DNA from: Tritrichomonas musculus
Taxonomy: Eukaryota; Parabasalia; Tritrichomonadida; Tritrichomonadidae
Assembly (NCBI GenBank): GCA_039105265.1
Contig: JAPFFF010000013.1
Location: 1,550,001 to 1,614,000, forward strand
Direction: 5' to 3'
Length of the DNA stretch: 64,000 nucleotides
Positions 1-9,783 of the stretch are shown here, piece after piece (within the stretch, counting starts at the first letter, position 1; every line of letters begins with the position of its first letter). Position numbers and translations under genes: made by a program. The notes below the pieces were generated by a model, which saw nothing but the letters and a program-made list of their open reading frames with translations, did no database searches and was not told where the DNA came from.

Positions 1-90
1 TAAGAAGAATAAGCCATTTATTTTTATTCAATGAATAAAATTGTGATTCTTGATCTTCAAATTATATAAATTTTCTTTGATCCTAAGTTT

Positions 91-366
91 ATGAATAATA
101 ATAATATTCTTTATTTTTATCCTGAAATAAATGCAATGTTAAAAAATAAAATAGATATTGAAGATGCTATTTATCAGGAAAAAGATATTTTTTTGGAAAA
201 AAGTAAAAATGGAGAAAATGATACATTAGCCTGTAAAATCATTCAAGTAGACTTATTCGATGAGTTTATTTTAAAATTACATTATTTACATAGATTTTTT
301 CTTATATTTTCAATAAAGCTAACTTCTTTCAAACCCCACAATTATTTCTATAAGACTTTACAATAA
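91..366 (+). pseudogene. Truncated fragment resembling a trichomonad DUF3447/ankyrin protein
   Basis: A 91-codon open frame. Its first ~55 codons read like the N-terminal region of the very large trichomonad DUF3447/ankyrin family: a phrase with F-Y-P-E-I-N, then L-A-C-K-I-I-Q-V-D-L-F-D-E-F-I, which resembles the 'lcklIr.D.veeFI' signature. From about residue 62 the frame becomes hydrophobic and low-complexity, with no ankyrin repeats, so the 3' part is missing. The frame is open for a few codons upstream of the ATG to a stop at 67-69, and no initiator-like motif is present. I read this as a gene fragment. The family match is from memory of the family style and is uncertain; a chance open frame is the alternative. 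Confidence 0.35.
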
Positions 367-1040
367 AAATATTTAACGATTATTTTAAATTCAAAAACTT
401 AAAATGATACTATCTAACCTAATGTTCATTATTTCCTCATAATATTTATATTTATTTCTTAGCATATAGTAATAAAAAATATATCATAATATTTTAGATT
501 TTTGTGGAACAGAATCTAGTACCCACACATATTAAAATTGAAAAAGACTTTTGTCCAAAAAAAAGGTAAATCGAAACGGTTATTTTTGTACGTTACCAAA
601 AAATAAAAAAGAACTCTAGAATGGTATCGGATTATTTTTTCCCAAAAATTTATAAACCTTCTTTTTGATATTAAGCATAAATTTGTTTTGATAAGATTTT
701 CGACCCTTTAGGTTTCAAGCTAGTTCGTTTATTGATATTCTCTCAACATATTTCTTTCTTAAAAGATCGTTTCATATGAACTCTATGGATGAATATATTA
801 CACATCAAAAAAGGATTTTAAAGATATAAACAAATTAAAAAAGTATCGTAGGGTTTAGTCAAAATGAAAAATAAAAAAAAATGTAGAAAAAAATTTTATT
901 AAATTTATTTTTTGTTATAGATTATTGAAATTATTTGAGAGTTTTTGAGTAATTATTTAATTTTTGAATTTGAAAAACTATACGATGATTTTTTTTAAAT
1001 TTTTAAGTAAGCAAATTATTTTATGAATTTATCCAATATT
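367..1040. other. AT-rich non-coding DNA
   Basis: No open frame, RNA gene or repeat could be supported here. The sequence is homopolymer-rich A+T DNA between the gene fragment at the left edge and the inverted-repeat element that begins at 1061. Confidence 0.5.
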
Positions 1041-1459
1041 GATTAGATAAAAAACTATAATAAGAGAAAATGTGCTTATAAACCCACAAAAAGTTTAACT
1101 TTTTCTTTATTTATAAAGTCGTATAAACAAAATTGAAACAAAAAAAAATATTTTCATATGTATAAAAATATTAATTTTTAATCTTTTTATATTTTTACAT
1201 AATTTTTACCGAGACTACATACCGCCTAGCGGGCGTCGAGCGAGGCGAAGCCGAGTCGAGACCCCGCGGATGGCGGTAAGTATCGGTAAAAATTATGTAC
1301 CATAAAAAGATTAAAATATAATTATTTTTTTAACTATTGAAAATATTTTTTTTTGTTTCAAATTTTGTTTATGTGGACTTTTATATAAAGAAAAAGTTAA
1401 ACTTTTTGTGGGTTTATAAGCACATTTTCTCTTACAATAGATTAGATAAAAAACTATAA
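1041..1459. mobile_element. Inverted-repeat element with GC-rich core and ~20-25 bp flanking direct repeats
   Basis: Positions 1061-1434 form an inverted repeat. The outer ends read TAAGAGAAAATGTGCTTATA on the left and its reverse complement on the right, and arms of about 160 bp pair with moderate divergence. The arms surround a GC-rich centre (about 1219-1278), itself a hairpin with ACCGCC pairing to GGCGGT. Outside the arms a 20 bp direct repeat, GATTAGATAAAAAACTATAA, occurs at 1041-1060 and 1440-1459. A CAATA precedes each copy, with a 2-base indel. This is the architecture of a small non-autonomous transposon (MITE) with an unusually long target-site duplication. It has no coding capacity. 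Confidence 0.7.
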
Positions 1460-1640
1460 CATTCAATTTTCAATACTAGTTCAATATTCAATGATCAATG
1501 AATAAACAATGATCATTAAAACATTAATATTTTAAGAAAGTAAAAATATTATTTAAATATTATTAATTTTATATATCAAATATTTTCTATATTTAAACAT
1601 ATTTCCCTCTAAAAATCAAAAATCTAAAAATGAAAGAGAA

Positions 1641-1686
1641 AAATCCTTATTTTAAAACTTTCTCTCAAATTTTAAAATAAGGATTT
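1641..1686. repeat. 17 bp perfect hairpin
   Basis: AAATCCTTATTTTAAAA at 1641-1657 is followed by a 12-base loop and its exact reverse complement at 1670-1686. It lies in non-coding DNA, distant from any gene, so a terminator role is not supported. It may be a very small foldback element. Confidence 0.5.
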
Positions 1687-1808
1687 GAATTCATCTTATA
1701 CGTTTAAGGGTATAGTTGAAAAAGTGGGCTTATTCGATATGAGAAAAAAATTTTCTCTGTTGCTTTTTTTTAAATTCTTTTTATAAAATTAGAATGTGCA
1801 CAAAGAAA

Positions 1809-1908
1809 TGTCCGGAGGATTTTTTTTATTTTATTCTAAATTAATTATTTTCTAATAATTATTTGAGATATTGAAAAAGACTCAACAAAAAAAAATTTCC
1901 TCCGTACA
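1809..1908. repeat. Small imperfect hairpin with CGGAGGA ends
   Basis: The segment begins TGTCCGGAGGAT (from 1809) and ends with TTTCCTCCGTACA. The two ends are inverted repeats of TGT(C/A)CGGAGGA with an A+T interior. The same CCGGAGGATTT string sits at the inner end of both arms of the giant palindrome (3020-3030 and 3285-3295). This suggests a shared terminal sequence, so the segment may be a mini-derivative of the same family. Confidence 0.4.
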
Positions 1909-2427
1909 AAACTAATAATTTTAAATGTTATTGCGATTTATCTAATAAAATTTCAAAAAATGCGAGAAATCATTTCTCTGGTTCTTTAAGTTTTTTTTTG
2001 AATTCTTTTTTGAATGATTCTCAATTTTCTGAGATTTTATTTTATATGATTTTATACAGTCAAATTTGAATATATGTATAAAATATGAATATTTAATATA
2101 TCGAGCATAATATAAGATTTCTAATTATAATATCGTATATTATATTTTTTTGTTTTTATATCCTTTGACATTTTGATATCTATAATTGTAGAATTTGAGA
2201 GAATTTCGAAAATAGAGTATTTTCTTAAATAACTTGATTTAGATATCTTGATATAACAACTAAAAGTTAGTAGATTTAATGATTTCACAATATATCATAC
2301 ATAATTGCAAACTTTTAGATAGATTTTTAACATAATCAAATATTTAACAATTTACCAATAATTGTTTAAAATAATTTGCTGGATGTGAATATATAATTGG
2401 AAATATCAGTAAATATTTTAATATTTG

Positions 2428-3889
2428 CTAAAATATAAATATTAGTTGAGATATTTTTCTTAAAATATCAAAAAATGAGAAAATTTCTGAGAATATCAAG
2501 ATCTATATCAGAAAATAAATGATATAGTCGATTGCTATTTGAAAACAAGAGCAAATGAAATAAAATGAAATTTGAAAAAAATAAAAAGTTGTTTTCAATG
2601 AGCGTTTTTTATTTATTCAGGTACTTTTTGTATGAATATTTTGCTTTTTGTTTGATATTGGTAGTTTTTCAAAGATTTTAACGTAATTTTAAGACGTTAA
2701 TTTTTATGAAAATTTGGTGTTCAAAACGTTTAATACACAATTTTAAAGAACTTGGTGAGCTTTATGCGGGATAAACGAATACATATTACGCAATTTTGAG
2801 TAAAAAAAAAGAATAACGATTAGAAATATGAAATTGACCTACAAAAAAAGGCCAAATAAAAAGATCTGACAAAATATTTTTCCTCTATTTATTTTTTAAT
2901 TTTTAATATAAAGTTAAGATGTACGTAAAAAATTGTCTGACCAGTTTTTTTTATTTGTTCCAAAAAAATTTCTATACCTAATTATGATTCAAAACTCAAT
3001 AACAGCAAAAGGAAAAAATAAATCCTCCGGCTAAATCAAATATTTTTTGATATAATTTTCATATACCAAAAATCAAATGACAAAAATTTATATTCATGGC
3101 TAGGGAGAAAATAGTTTTTTTCATTTTATATTCTATTCAATTCTTTTCAAATTCAATAATCAAAAATATAAAATGCATTGAATTTTCATATTTTTTTAAA
3201 AAAGCTTGAAAATGAGGTGAATCTAAGCATTTTAGAAGATTTTATGATTGATTTCAAATATATATATATAAATATTAGATTTGGCCGGAGGATTTATTTT
3301 TTCTTTTTGCTGTTATTGAGTTTTGAATCATAATTAGGTATAGAAATTTTTTTGGAACAAATAAAAAAAACTGGTCAGACAATTTTTTACGTACATCTTA
3401 ACTTTATATTAAAAATTAAAAAATAAATAGAGGAAAAATATTTTGTCAGATCTTTTTATTTGGCCTTTTTTTGTAGGTCAATTTCATATTTCTAATCGTT
3501 ATTCTTTTTTTTTACTCAAAATTGCGTAATATGTATTCGTTTGTCTCGCATAAAGCTCACCAAGTTCTTTAAAATTGTGTATTAAACGTTTTGAACACCA
3601 AATTTTCATAAAAATTAACGTCTTAAAATTACGTTAAAATCTTTGAAAAACTACCAATATCAAACAAAAAGCAAAATATTCATACAAAAAGTACCTGAAT
3701 AAATAAAAAACGCTCATTGAAAACAACTTTTTTATTTTTTTCAAATTTCATTTTATTTCATTTGCTCTTGTTTTCAAATAGCAATCGACTATATCATTTA
3801 TTTTCTGATATAGATCTTGATATTCTCAGAAATTTTCTCATTTTTTATATTTTAAGTTAAATATCTTGACTAATTATTTCTATTTTAGT
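2428..3889. repeat. Giant palindrome with ~600 bp near-identical arms
   Basis: The left arm (about 2428-3044) and right arm (about 3271-3889) are reverse complements with few differences. One is a GGGAT versus GAGAC-type change near 2769; others are single indels in A/T runs. The spacer is about 226 bp. The inner ends share CCGGAGGATTTATTTTTTC and its complement. No open frame of note is present in arms or spacer. The near-identity argues for recent origin or ongoing homogenisation. It could be a foldback transposon or a head-to-head insertion of one ~600 bp element. If transcribed, it would give a very long double-stranded RNA hairpin. Confidence 0.85.
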
Positions 3890-4545
3890 TAGATACTAAG
3901 TAAATGTCAGCTTTATATGATTTAGAATTAAAATCCATGAAGATCTACTCTTATAATGGAAGTTTAATCTTGATTATGCATTGAATTTAAATTTATTTGG
4001 TTAGTGAATCATTAACGTAAAAAAATAGTGGCATTAGTTTGTTACATAATGATATTCTTTTTTTATTTTTACTTCCATTATATTATTAAAAATAATATAC
4101 TATATTATTTTAAGATTTTAAAATTTTGATTTATATTAATATTTATCATATCTTTGGCTATTTTAAAATTGCTAAATGTTTAAAGCAACTCATGATATTC
4201 ATGTTTAGGCATATCTCATAAAAAACAGTAAATTGAGAATGAATATTTTTTTAATTCAATATTGAATTAAATATAAAAATATAAAATCTTCTGAATTACT
4301 TCAAAAAATAATTTAAACTATACCCTTAAATTCAAAAACCTCGATTTTTCAATTAAATTTTTAAAATACCAATATACAAATTTTCCTACGATAGATCTTA
4401 TTCCTATCTAATGAAAAATGGTTTAAATATAATATACTAATTAATTATTATATTTGTAATGCAAAGTAAGAAAATTCAATAACCGCCAAATCGAGTTACC
4501 TTTCCAAAAATTGACTTTTTTCCACCCACTTTATATTTGTTCTGA
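3890..4545. other. AT-rich non-coding DNA upstream of the BTB/discoidin gene
   Basis: No gene or repeat is supported in this stretch. No clear TCAYWW motif was seen in the last 40 bases before the ATG at 4546. Confidence 0.4.
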
Positions 4546-5940
4546 ATGAATTCGATGGAAAATAAATCTCTTGACTTCTCATTAAATATTAAGAATTTAA
4601 GAGATATCCCATTTAATTTGTATGAAAAGAACTTTACGTTTCATTTCAACGGCAAAACATACAAAACAAATCGTTTGAATGCTGATTTATTATCACCTTT
4701 AATCCGCCAATTGCATTATTCTGATAATACGATAGATGAATTTTATTTAAAAATCGATAATACACAAGAGAAAGAGAGTAAACAACAAGCAGTAGAAACA
4801 AAAGAAGATTATTTTTCTGATTTTCTCAAACTTTATACATTTGAGAATACCAAAATCGACCCAAAACGACAACAAATCTACTCCAAATATTTTTATGCAT
4901 TGGGTAATTATGATGAATTTTTCCGTCTCCTTCCAGATTATTATAACGAAATCAGTGAAGACAATGCGCTTGAACGACTTATATTGCTAAGTAATATTGC
5001 TACCCAACACGATATCTCAATAAATCTCCAAGAAATGGAGGTTATTCAAAAACTTATTAATTTTATCTCAAGTCATTTCGAAAGCATTGATAAAGAAAAG
5101 ATGAAACAACTGAACAACGACATAATTGAAAAGATCATTAATAATGAAAATTTAAAATTGCATGACGAAGACTCTCTTCTTGAATTTGTCCTTGAATTGT
5201 ATTCAAAAGATGAAAATTCATATGAACTTTTTGAATACATTCTATTCAATAATATTTCTGAAGAAATGATTGAAAAATTCATTGATAAATTCAGCATTGA
5301 GTATCTGAATTTAGGGATATGGAGGTCAATTTGTCAACGTTTACTAGGAAAAGAAAAAAGTGGCATTGATCGTTACACAGAAAAAGCGAAAATAGAAAAA
5401 TTTGGTGATGATGAAGGCCGGCAATTTGAAGGCATTATGAATCATCTGACGGTGGAGTCTGGAGGAAATATTCACGACAATGGAACGGTTGAAATTACAG
5501 CAAATTCATTTGATGGCAGTTGTCATCCAAAGAATCTTGTTGATTATAAAAACGATAATTATTACCAATGTGGCAGCAATTCAAAAGTTCTTTCATCTAT
5601 TTGCTTTGATTTTAAAGACAAAGCAGTCAATTTATCCAGTTATACAATGAAGTCAAACGGTAATAGTGATGGAGCGAATGGTCCAAAAAGTTGGGTTGTT
5701 GAGGTTTCGAAAGATGGTAAAAATTGGAAAGAAATTGATCGTCGTGAAAACAATGAATCATTGAAAGGTAAAAACTTGGTTTTTACATTCAAAGTACAAA
5801 AGCAAAATCACGGTTTCAATCGTTTCGTTCAACTCCGCCAAACAAGTACAGCATGGGATCAATCATCTAACTACATTTGGTTTCGTGCATTAGAATTCAA
5901 TGGTGAACTGAAATACCCACCTGAACAAACCAAAAAGTAA
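4546..5940 (+). CDS. BTB-like / F5/8 type C (discoidin) domain protein
   Basis: A 464-residue intracellular protein. Residues ~28-75 form a degenerate BTB/POZ-like start (a TFHFNGKTYKTNRL stretch). A helical middle (~95-290) resembles the segment that follows BTB in trichomonad proteins. Residues ~298-455 form a discoidin-type beta-sandwich, recognisable from the phrases QFEGIMNHL, SFDGSCHPKNLVD, ICFDFKDKAVNLSSYT, KSWVVEVSKDGKNWKEID and RFVQLRQT. Proteins of this architecture form a large family in Trichomonas and Tritrichomonas; their partners are unknown to me. The nearby minus-strand fragment at 6576-7084 is a paralogue of its C-terminal half. No signal peptide or membrane segment is visible. 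The family assignment is firm; function is open. Confidence 0.8.
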   Translation: MNSMENKSLDFSLNIKNLRDIPFNLYEKNFTFHFNGKTYKTNRLNADLLSPLIRQLHYSDNTIDEFYLKIDNTQEKESKQQAVETKEDYFSDFLKLYTFENTKIDPKRQQIYSKYFYALGNYDEFFRLLPDYYNEISEDNALERLILLSNIATQHDISINLQEMEVIQKLINFISSHFESIDKEKMKQLNNDIIEKIINNENLKLHDEDSLLEFVLELYSKDENSYELFEYILFNNISEEMIEKFIDKFSIEYLNLGIWRSICQRLLGKEKSGIDRYTEKAKIEKFGDDEGRQFEGIMNHLTVESGGNIHDNGTVEITANSFDGSCHPKNLVDYKNDNYYQCGSNSKVLSSICFDFKDKAVNLSSYTMKSNGNSDGANGPKSWVVEVSKDGKNWKEIDRRENNESLKGKNLVFTFKVQKQNHGFNRFVQLRQTSTAWDQSSNYIWFRALEFNGELKYPPEQTKK

Positions 5941-6575
5941 AATACTTTAAAGTCTGATTAAGATATAATAAATAAAAATATAAAATTTAATTAATAACGG
6001 CTGTAAGTATCTTTATCTATTTATCTGTTAGTTATCCAAGATTATTTCATTTATTAATATTTGGCAGTTTAAAAAATTTCTTTTTTTACATCTTTTTCAT
6101 TAGAATCAATTAAAAAAATAATTATCTTTTCAATTATGTCGTTGTTTCAAATATAAATAACAATTGAATTATAAAAAATGCAAATGCAAAAACCCACCTA
6201 CCAAAGGAAACCTCCCTTACAATTCAAATAAAAGTATATACTTTTATAATAATTATAAAAAAATCTAATTAAGTAATATTTATGATGTCTACTCATTCAG
6301 AATATAATAAGGGTTGGCTCAAAAAAAACTTTGATAAATTTAACAGCAAAAGTCTGTTATTAGTATTGACAATAATATAAACTCTAAATTTCATGTAAAT
6401 GATCAATTTTTAGTCGATTTGAATAATAATGATAATTGAATTATAATATTAAATACAAAATAACGATTCTTTTCATTGATGTTATCTTTTTATTAATTCA
6501 AGTGTCAACAATGTGTATTTATTTCATTCCAGCCATTTTACGTATAGCTCAACAATTTTGTGAAAAGAAGGTGCA
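5941..6575. other. AT-rich intergenic DNA
   Basis: No gene is supported. The only non-A/T-rich piece is around 6187-6220, where AACCCACCTACC is the reverse complement of a GTAGGTGGGTTT string near 32,500. I found no partner that would make it a transposon end. Confidence 0.4.
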
Positions 6576-7084
6576 TCAAATAATTTTACCATAAAATTCA
6601 ATAGAATTCATGATCATATGATTATTTCCATACCTGTTTGAACCAGTCTCCATTATTCGCACGTATTTGAGTGGCTTTCCTTTATTCTTTGAAACATTGA
6701 ATAAGTGGACACGATTGGCACCATTGAGGATGTCGTTGTTCGTCTGTGAATCATGAATTTCCCATGATTCCAAGTCGTTCGATCCTTCAATTTTCCATGA
6801 CTTCAGATGATTATGATTCGAACAATTGAAGGACCTGATGATGTAGCCTGTTGGCATCACTTGGTGCTTTTTAAATTCAAAACAAATTGATGGGTTCTGT
6901 TCGTTACCTGTTTGGAAGTAGCTGCCACTTGACGAATCATCGTAATTCAAAAGTTCGAATGGATCCTTATTATTGTAATTCGATGAAAAAGTGATGCTCA
7001 ACTCATTTTCGATGCTTCCATTGGTTTTCAGGTAGTTCATGATGCCTTCAAATTGGTTTTCTTTCTCTTCGACTTCAACAATGA
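6576..7084 (-). pseudogene. 5'-truncated discoidin-domain gene fragment abutting a poly(T)20 tract
   Basis: The frame is open from 7084 down to the stop at 6576. It encodes an N-terminal QFEGIMNYL followed by a full F5/8 type C-like domain (PSICFEFKKHQV, HLKSWKIEGSNDLESWEIHD, KYVRIMETG, NSIEFYGKII). It matches the last ~165 residues of the BTB/discoidin protein at 4546-5940 but lacks the BTB and helical parts. The truncation point is a 20-base T run (7085-7104; poly(A) on the coding strand). The first ATG (7040) corresponds to an internal Met of the family, so it is unlikely to be a native start. I read it as a 5'-truncated duplicate. A short expressed discoidin-only protein is possible but unsupported. 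Confidence 0.65.
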
Positions 7085-7860
7085 TTTTTTTTTTTTTTTT
7101 TTTTGGTTTGTTTAAATAAAAAGAAACTTTTTTATTTTATTTACGAAAAGCAAAAATATTTAAGAGAATTAAACTACACTTGAATCAAAAAAGATAAGAC
7201 ACCTCTGGTCAAAATTGGATTAAATTTCACCTTTGGATGTCTTATCGTTTTTGATTCAAGTATAAATAATCGTATTATGCAAATTGAAATAAAAATAATC
7301 GTATAGTTCAAACTATATTTATTATGCAATTTAGTAATGCTAGCATACGAGCTGTCAGCCGTTTCCATTTTTTTTATTATATAAATCAAATCTAATCATA
7401 AATTCCTTTTTTTATTATTTTTGGATATGAAAAAAAAGTTGTACAACCTTATTGAATTTGAAAACGGTTGTACAACGTTTGAGAAGCTATTTTTAATTTT
7501 TACCTTTTTTAAAAAAATCTTTATATAAATAGATTTAAAACGATTTATATATATCATTATAAATCGTTTCAAGATCAAAATTAAGTTTTGATGGTAAATA
7601 AATTTATTCAAAGTTTTATATGAAAAATCGAAATTATGTTTTGATAGCTTGAAAACCTCAATAAACTTTGATTAATGCATTATTCAATTTAAAAAAAATG
7701 GCACCAATTTGATATTTTTAAATTATAATCAATTGAGTTTTAATGAGTTAATGCATTATAAAATAACTCTAAATTAAAAGTTATAAAATATAATAGAGAA
7801 AATAACATAAGATGAAATAATTATAATATTTAATACAAACAACTGTTTTTATTTTTTTCT
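7085..7860. other. Non-coding DNA with poly(T) tract
   Basis: Contains the T20 tract (7085-7104) and the small inverted repeat at 7178-7261. Two ~70-codon open frames on the minus strand (7174-7389, 7396-7611) are low-complexity, overlap the repeat or A/T runs, and are not called genes. Confidence 0.5.
7178..7261. mobile_element. 84 bp MITE with 24 bp terminal inverted repeats
   Basis: ACTTGAATCAAAAAAGATAAGACA at 7178-7201 pairs with 7238-7261 at 23 of 24 positions. One base further out lies a TA on each side. The size, TA flanks and lack of coding match a Tc1/mariner-type miniature element, though TA flanks carry little weight in DNA this A+T-rich. A 16-base piece (GAATCAAAAACGATAA) recurs near 27,470. 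Confidence 0.55.
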
Positions 7861-9348
7861 CTAGAATAAATAAGGACTTGGACCAATTATATCAGAAAGT
7901 CCGATTGTAAATATTATCAATGGATCAACGATAGGAAGGCATTCAATTTCGTAAACATGGCTGCTCATTTTTCTTAAGATGAAAATTGGATTTCCCTTTG
8001 CATTTTGCAGTGCGATGTTTTTCTTCGACTTGATTGGATTATGGTGATATTCTCCGCTCAAATTCAAGTAATAATGTCCAGTCACTCTATCAAATCTAGG
8101 TGTCATTGGTGTCCATCTCAATTGTTGATCTTTAAATGAAAAAGCAACATCAATTGAAAGATATCCTGGCTTTCCAGAGTTGACGTATTGAAGTCTAAAT
8201 TGTTGATCTTTTAATCTAATTATATTATGATCATTGTCATATTGGAAAATATGGGCAACATGGTTTCCAGTGTTCTTCTTAATGTGTACTGAGTTTCCTT
8301 CTCCGATATAAACATCAAAATCTTTGATTTTCGCAGTAAACATTACTGATCCATTTGCTACAAAATAATAAACAGGGCATTTAAAGGTGTGAGGTTCAAC
8401 TCTAACTTGATAAATAACAGATTTACATCTTTTGTTTTGATTGTTTTGGTCTTTATTTGGAAAATAATACGGATCATTCAATATTTGATTATCTTTGTTT
8501 TCATCATTTTCCGATGATGGGATTTTTTGATTATTTGTAACATTCTTATCTTGATTAGAATTTATGTTCTGGATTTGATCGTTATTTTGAACTGTATTAT
8601 TATTATTGATGATATTATTATTATTAGAGTTGGAGCTTTGACTAGCAAAATCTAATTCATTTAAATCTCCTGCATGAAAAACTGCGTTTGTTTCGCCTTC
8701 AATAAGCAAATATGTTTTTCCATCTGATCCATCATATTTTCCATCTGGAACATAGAAATCAGGATTAATTTTATGTTGAACAAAAGATAATCCTGTGTTA
8801 TATATTTGATCTGCTTTAAATAATTTTGCTATTTGACAAATCTCTACCATTTCTGAATCCTGAACATCTGTTGATAAATTTTGGCAAAGTCGAAGAAAAT
8901 TATTCATATTTCGATTTGTAAAATCGTGACAGAGAATTTCGAGATGCATGCTTGAGATTTGTTGATTACTATTTATAAAAGGTTGAATTAATTCTTTAAA
9001 TTTTCTTGATGATTGCGCGAGACTAATTGGATCAACCATAAAGGTAATATTATTATAAAAAATTGGGAAAGTTTGTGCTGGTAATATTAACTGCGAAGTT
9101 TGTTGAGATATTGAATCTGAAGAAGACATAGATTGCATCGATTGCATCGATTGCATTGACTGCATTGATTGTATTGATGTTATACTGCTCATGGATTGTC
9201 TTGTTTGCGATAATTGCATATTTTGATTTGGCTTTGTTAAATATCTCGGCTGAGTAAAATTCGAATTATTAATTGCTGGCTGTGATGCTCTATTCGATAG
9301 TTGTGGTTGGGGTGTTATTTGATTATATTGCGGTTGCGTAGGCTGCAT
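7861..9348 (-). CDS. BTB-like and tubby-like C-terminal domain protein
   Basis: A 495-residue protein. Residues 1-85 are Q/S/N-rich low complexity, including an S-M-Q repeat encoded by a 9-base microsatellite (about 9133-9180). Residues ~100-195 look like a degenerate BTB fold (ITFMVDPISLAQSSRKFKEL, then a helical stretch). Residues ~225-315 are an N/D-rich linker. The C-terminal ~170 residues look like a tubby-type barrel. The key cues are YLNLSGEYHHNPIKSKKNIA, comparable to the tubby 'F.GRv..aSvKNFql' strand, followed by FILRKMSSHVYEIEC and the hydrophobic C-terminal helix FTIGLSDIIG. Tubby-like domains bind phosphoinositides; whether this one does is unknown. An initiator-like TCATTA lies 20 bases upstream. 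The fold calls are moderately sure. Confidence 0.65.
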   Translation of the reverse strand: MQPTQPQYNQITPQPQLSNRASQPAINNSNFTQPRYLTKPNQNMQLSQTRQSMSSITSIQSMQSMQSMQSMQSMSSSDSISQQTSQLILPAQTFPIFYNNITFMVDPISLAQSSRKFKELIQPFINSNQQISSMHLEILCHDFTNRNMNNFLRLCQNLSTDVQDSEMVEICQIAKLFKADQIYNTGLSFVQHKINPDFYVPDGKYDGSDGKTYLLIEGETNAVFHAGDLNELDFASQSSNSNNNNIINNNNTVQNNDQIQNINSNQDKNVTNNQKIPSSENDENKDNQILNDPYYFPNKDQNNQNKRCKSVIYQVRVEPHTFKCPVYYFVANGSVMFTAKIKDFDVYIGEGNSVHIKKNTGNHVAHIFQYDNDHNIIRLKDQQFRLQYVNSGKPGYLSIDVAFSFKDQQLRWTPMTPRFDRVTGHYYLNLSGEYHHNPIKSKKNIALQNAKGNPIFILRKMSSHVYEIECLPIVDPLIIFTIGLSDIIGPSPYLF

Positions 9349-9367
9349 TTTGCAAATTAAACAAAAT

Positions 9368-9373
9368 TAATGA
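9368..9373 (-). promoter_or_regulatory. Initiator-like TCATTA upstream of the tubby-like gene
   Basis: On the minus strand TCATTA fits the trichomonad initiator consensus TCA(+1)YWW and lies about 20 bases before the ATG at 9348, which supports that start. Confidence 0.5.
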
Positions 9374-9783
9374 TCAAAGATTCCATTTCGGATTTTTTGA
9401 AATGATTTTGGATTATCTAGAACGAATATCAATATTTTAATAATAATAATGATATTTTTATTCATTTTTATTTAAATGCTTATATATTTATAAAAAATAA
9501 TTATTAATACACTAATATTATGCATTATTTATCATGATACTAATAAAATAATTTGATGAAATTTTCCTCTTAAATTTGAATGAAGATATCTTTATTTTAT
9601 AACTCAATTTCAAAATAATGTTATTCAAAAAAAAATATTTAATTATTGAAAAAATCTTCAAATTATATGGATTTATCCTGCCAAAATACAATAATTGATT
9701 TTAAATTTTAAGTCCAAAATATAATTTAAATCAAAATGTAATTAAAATTAAAAAATATGTCTCAGTTTGATGCTTTTTTTTTT
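9374..9783. other. AT-rich intergenic DNA
   Basis: Apart from short A and T runs nothing is visible. A T-run directly follows the stop of the BspA-like gene. Confidence 0.4.

Noticed and set aside
1703-4330. 15 bp perfect inverted repeat (TTTAAGGGTATAGTT and complement) framing the giant palindrome, as transposon ends
   Set aside because: No target duplication flanks it and pairing stops at 15 bases. In DNA this A+T-rich such matches are expected by chance.
7174-7611. Two minus-strand open frames of 71 codons
   Set aside because: Low-complexity, hydrophobic A/T-driven translations; the first runs through an inverted repeat; no initiator and no family.
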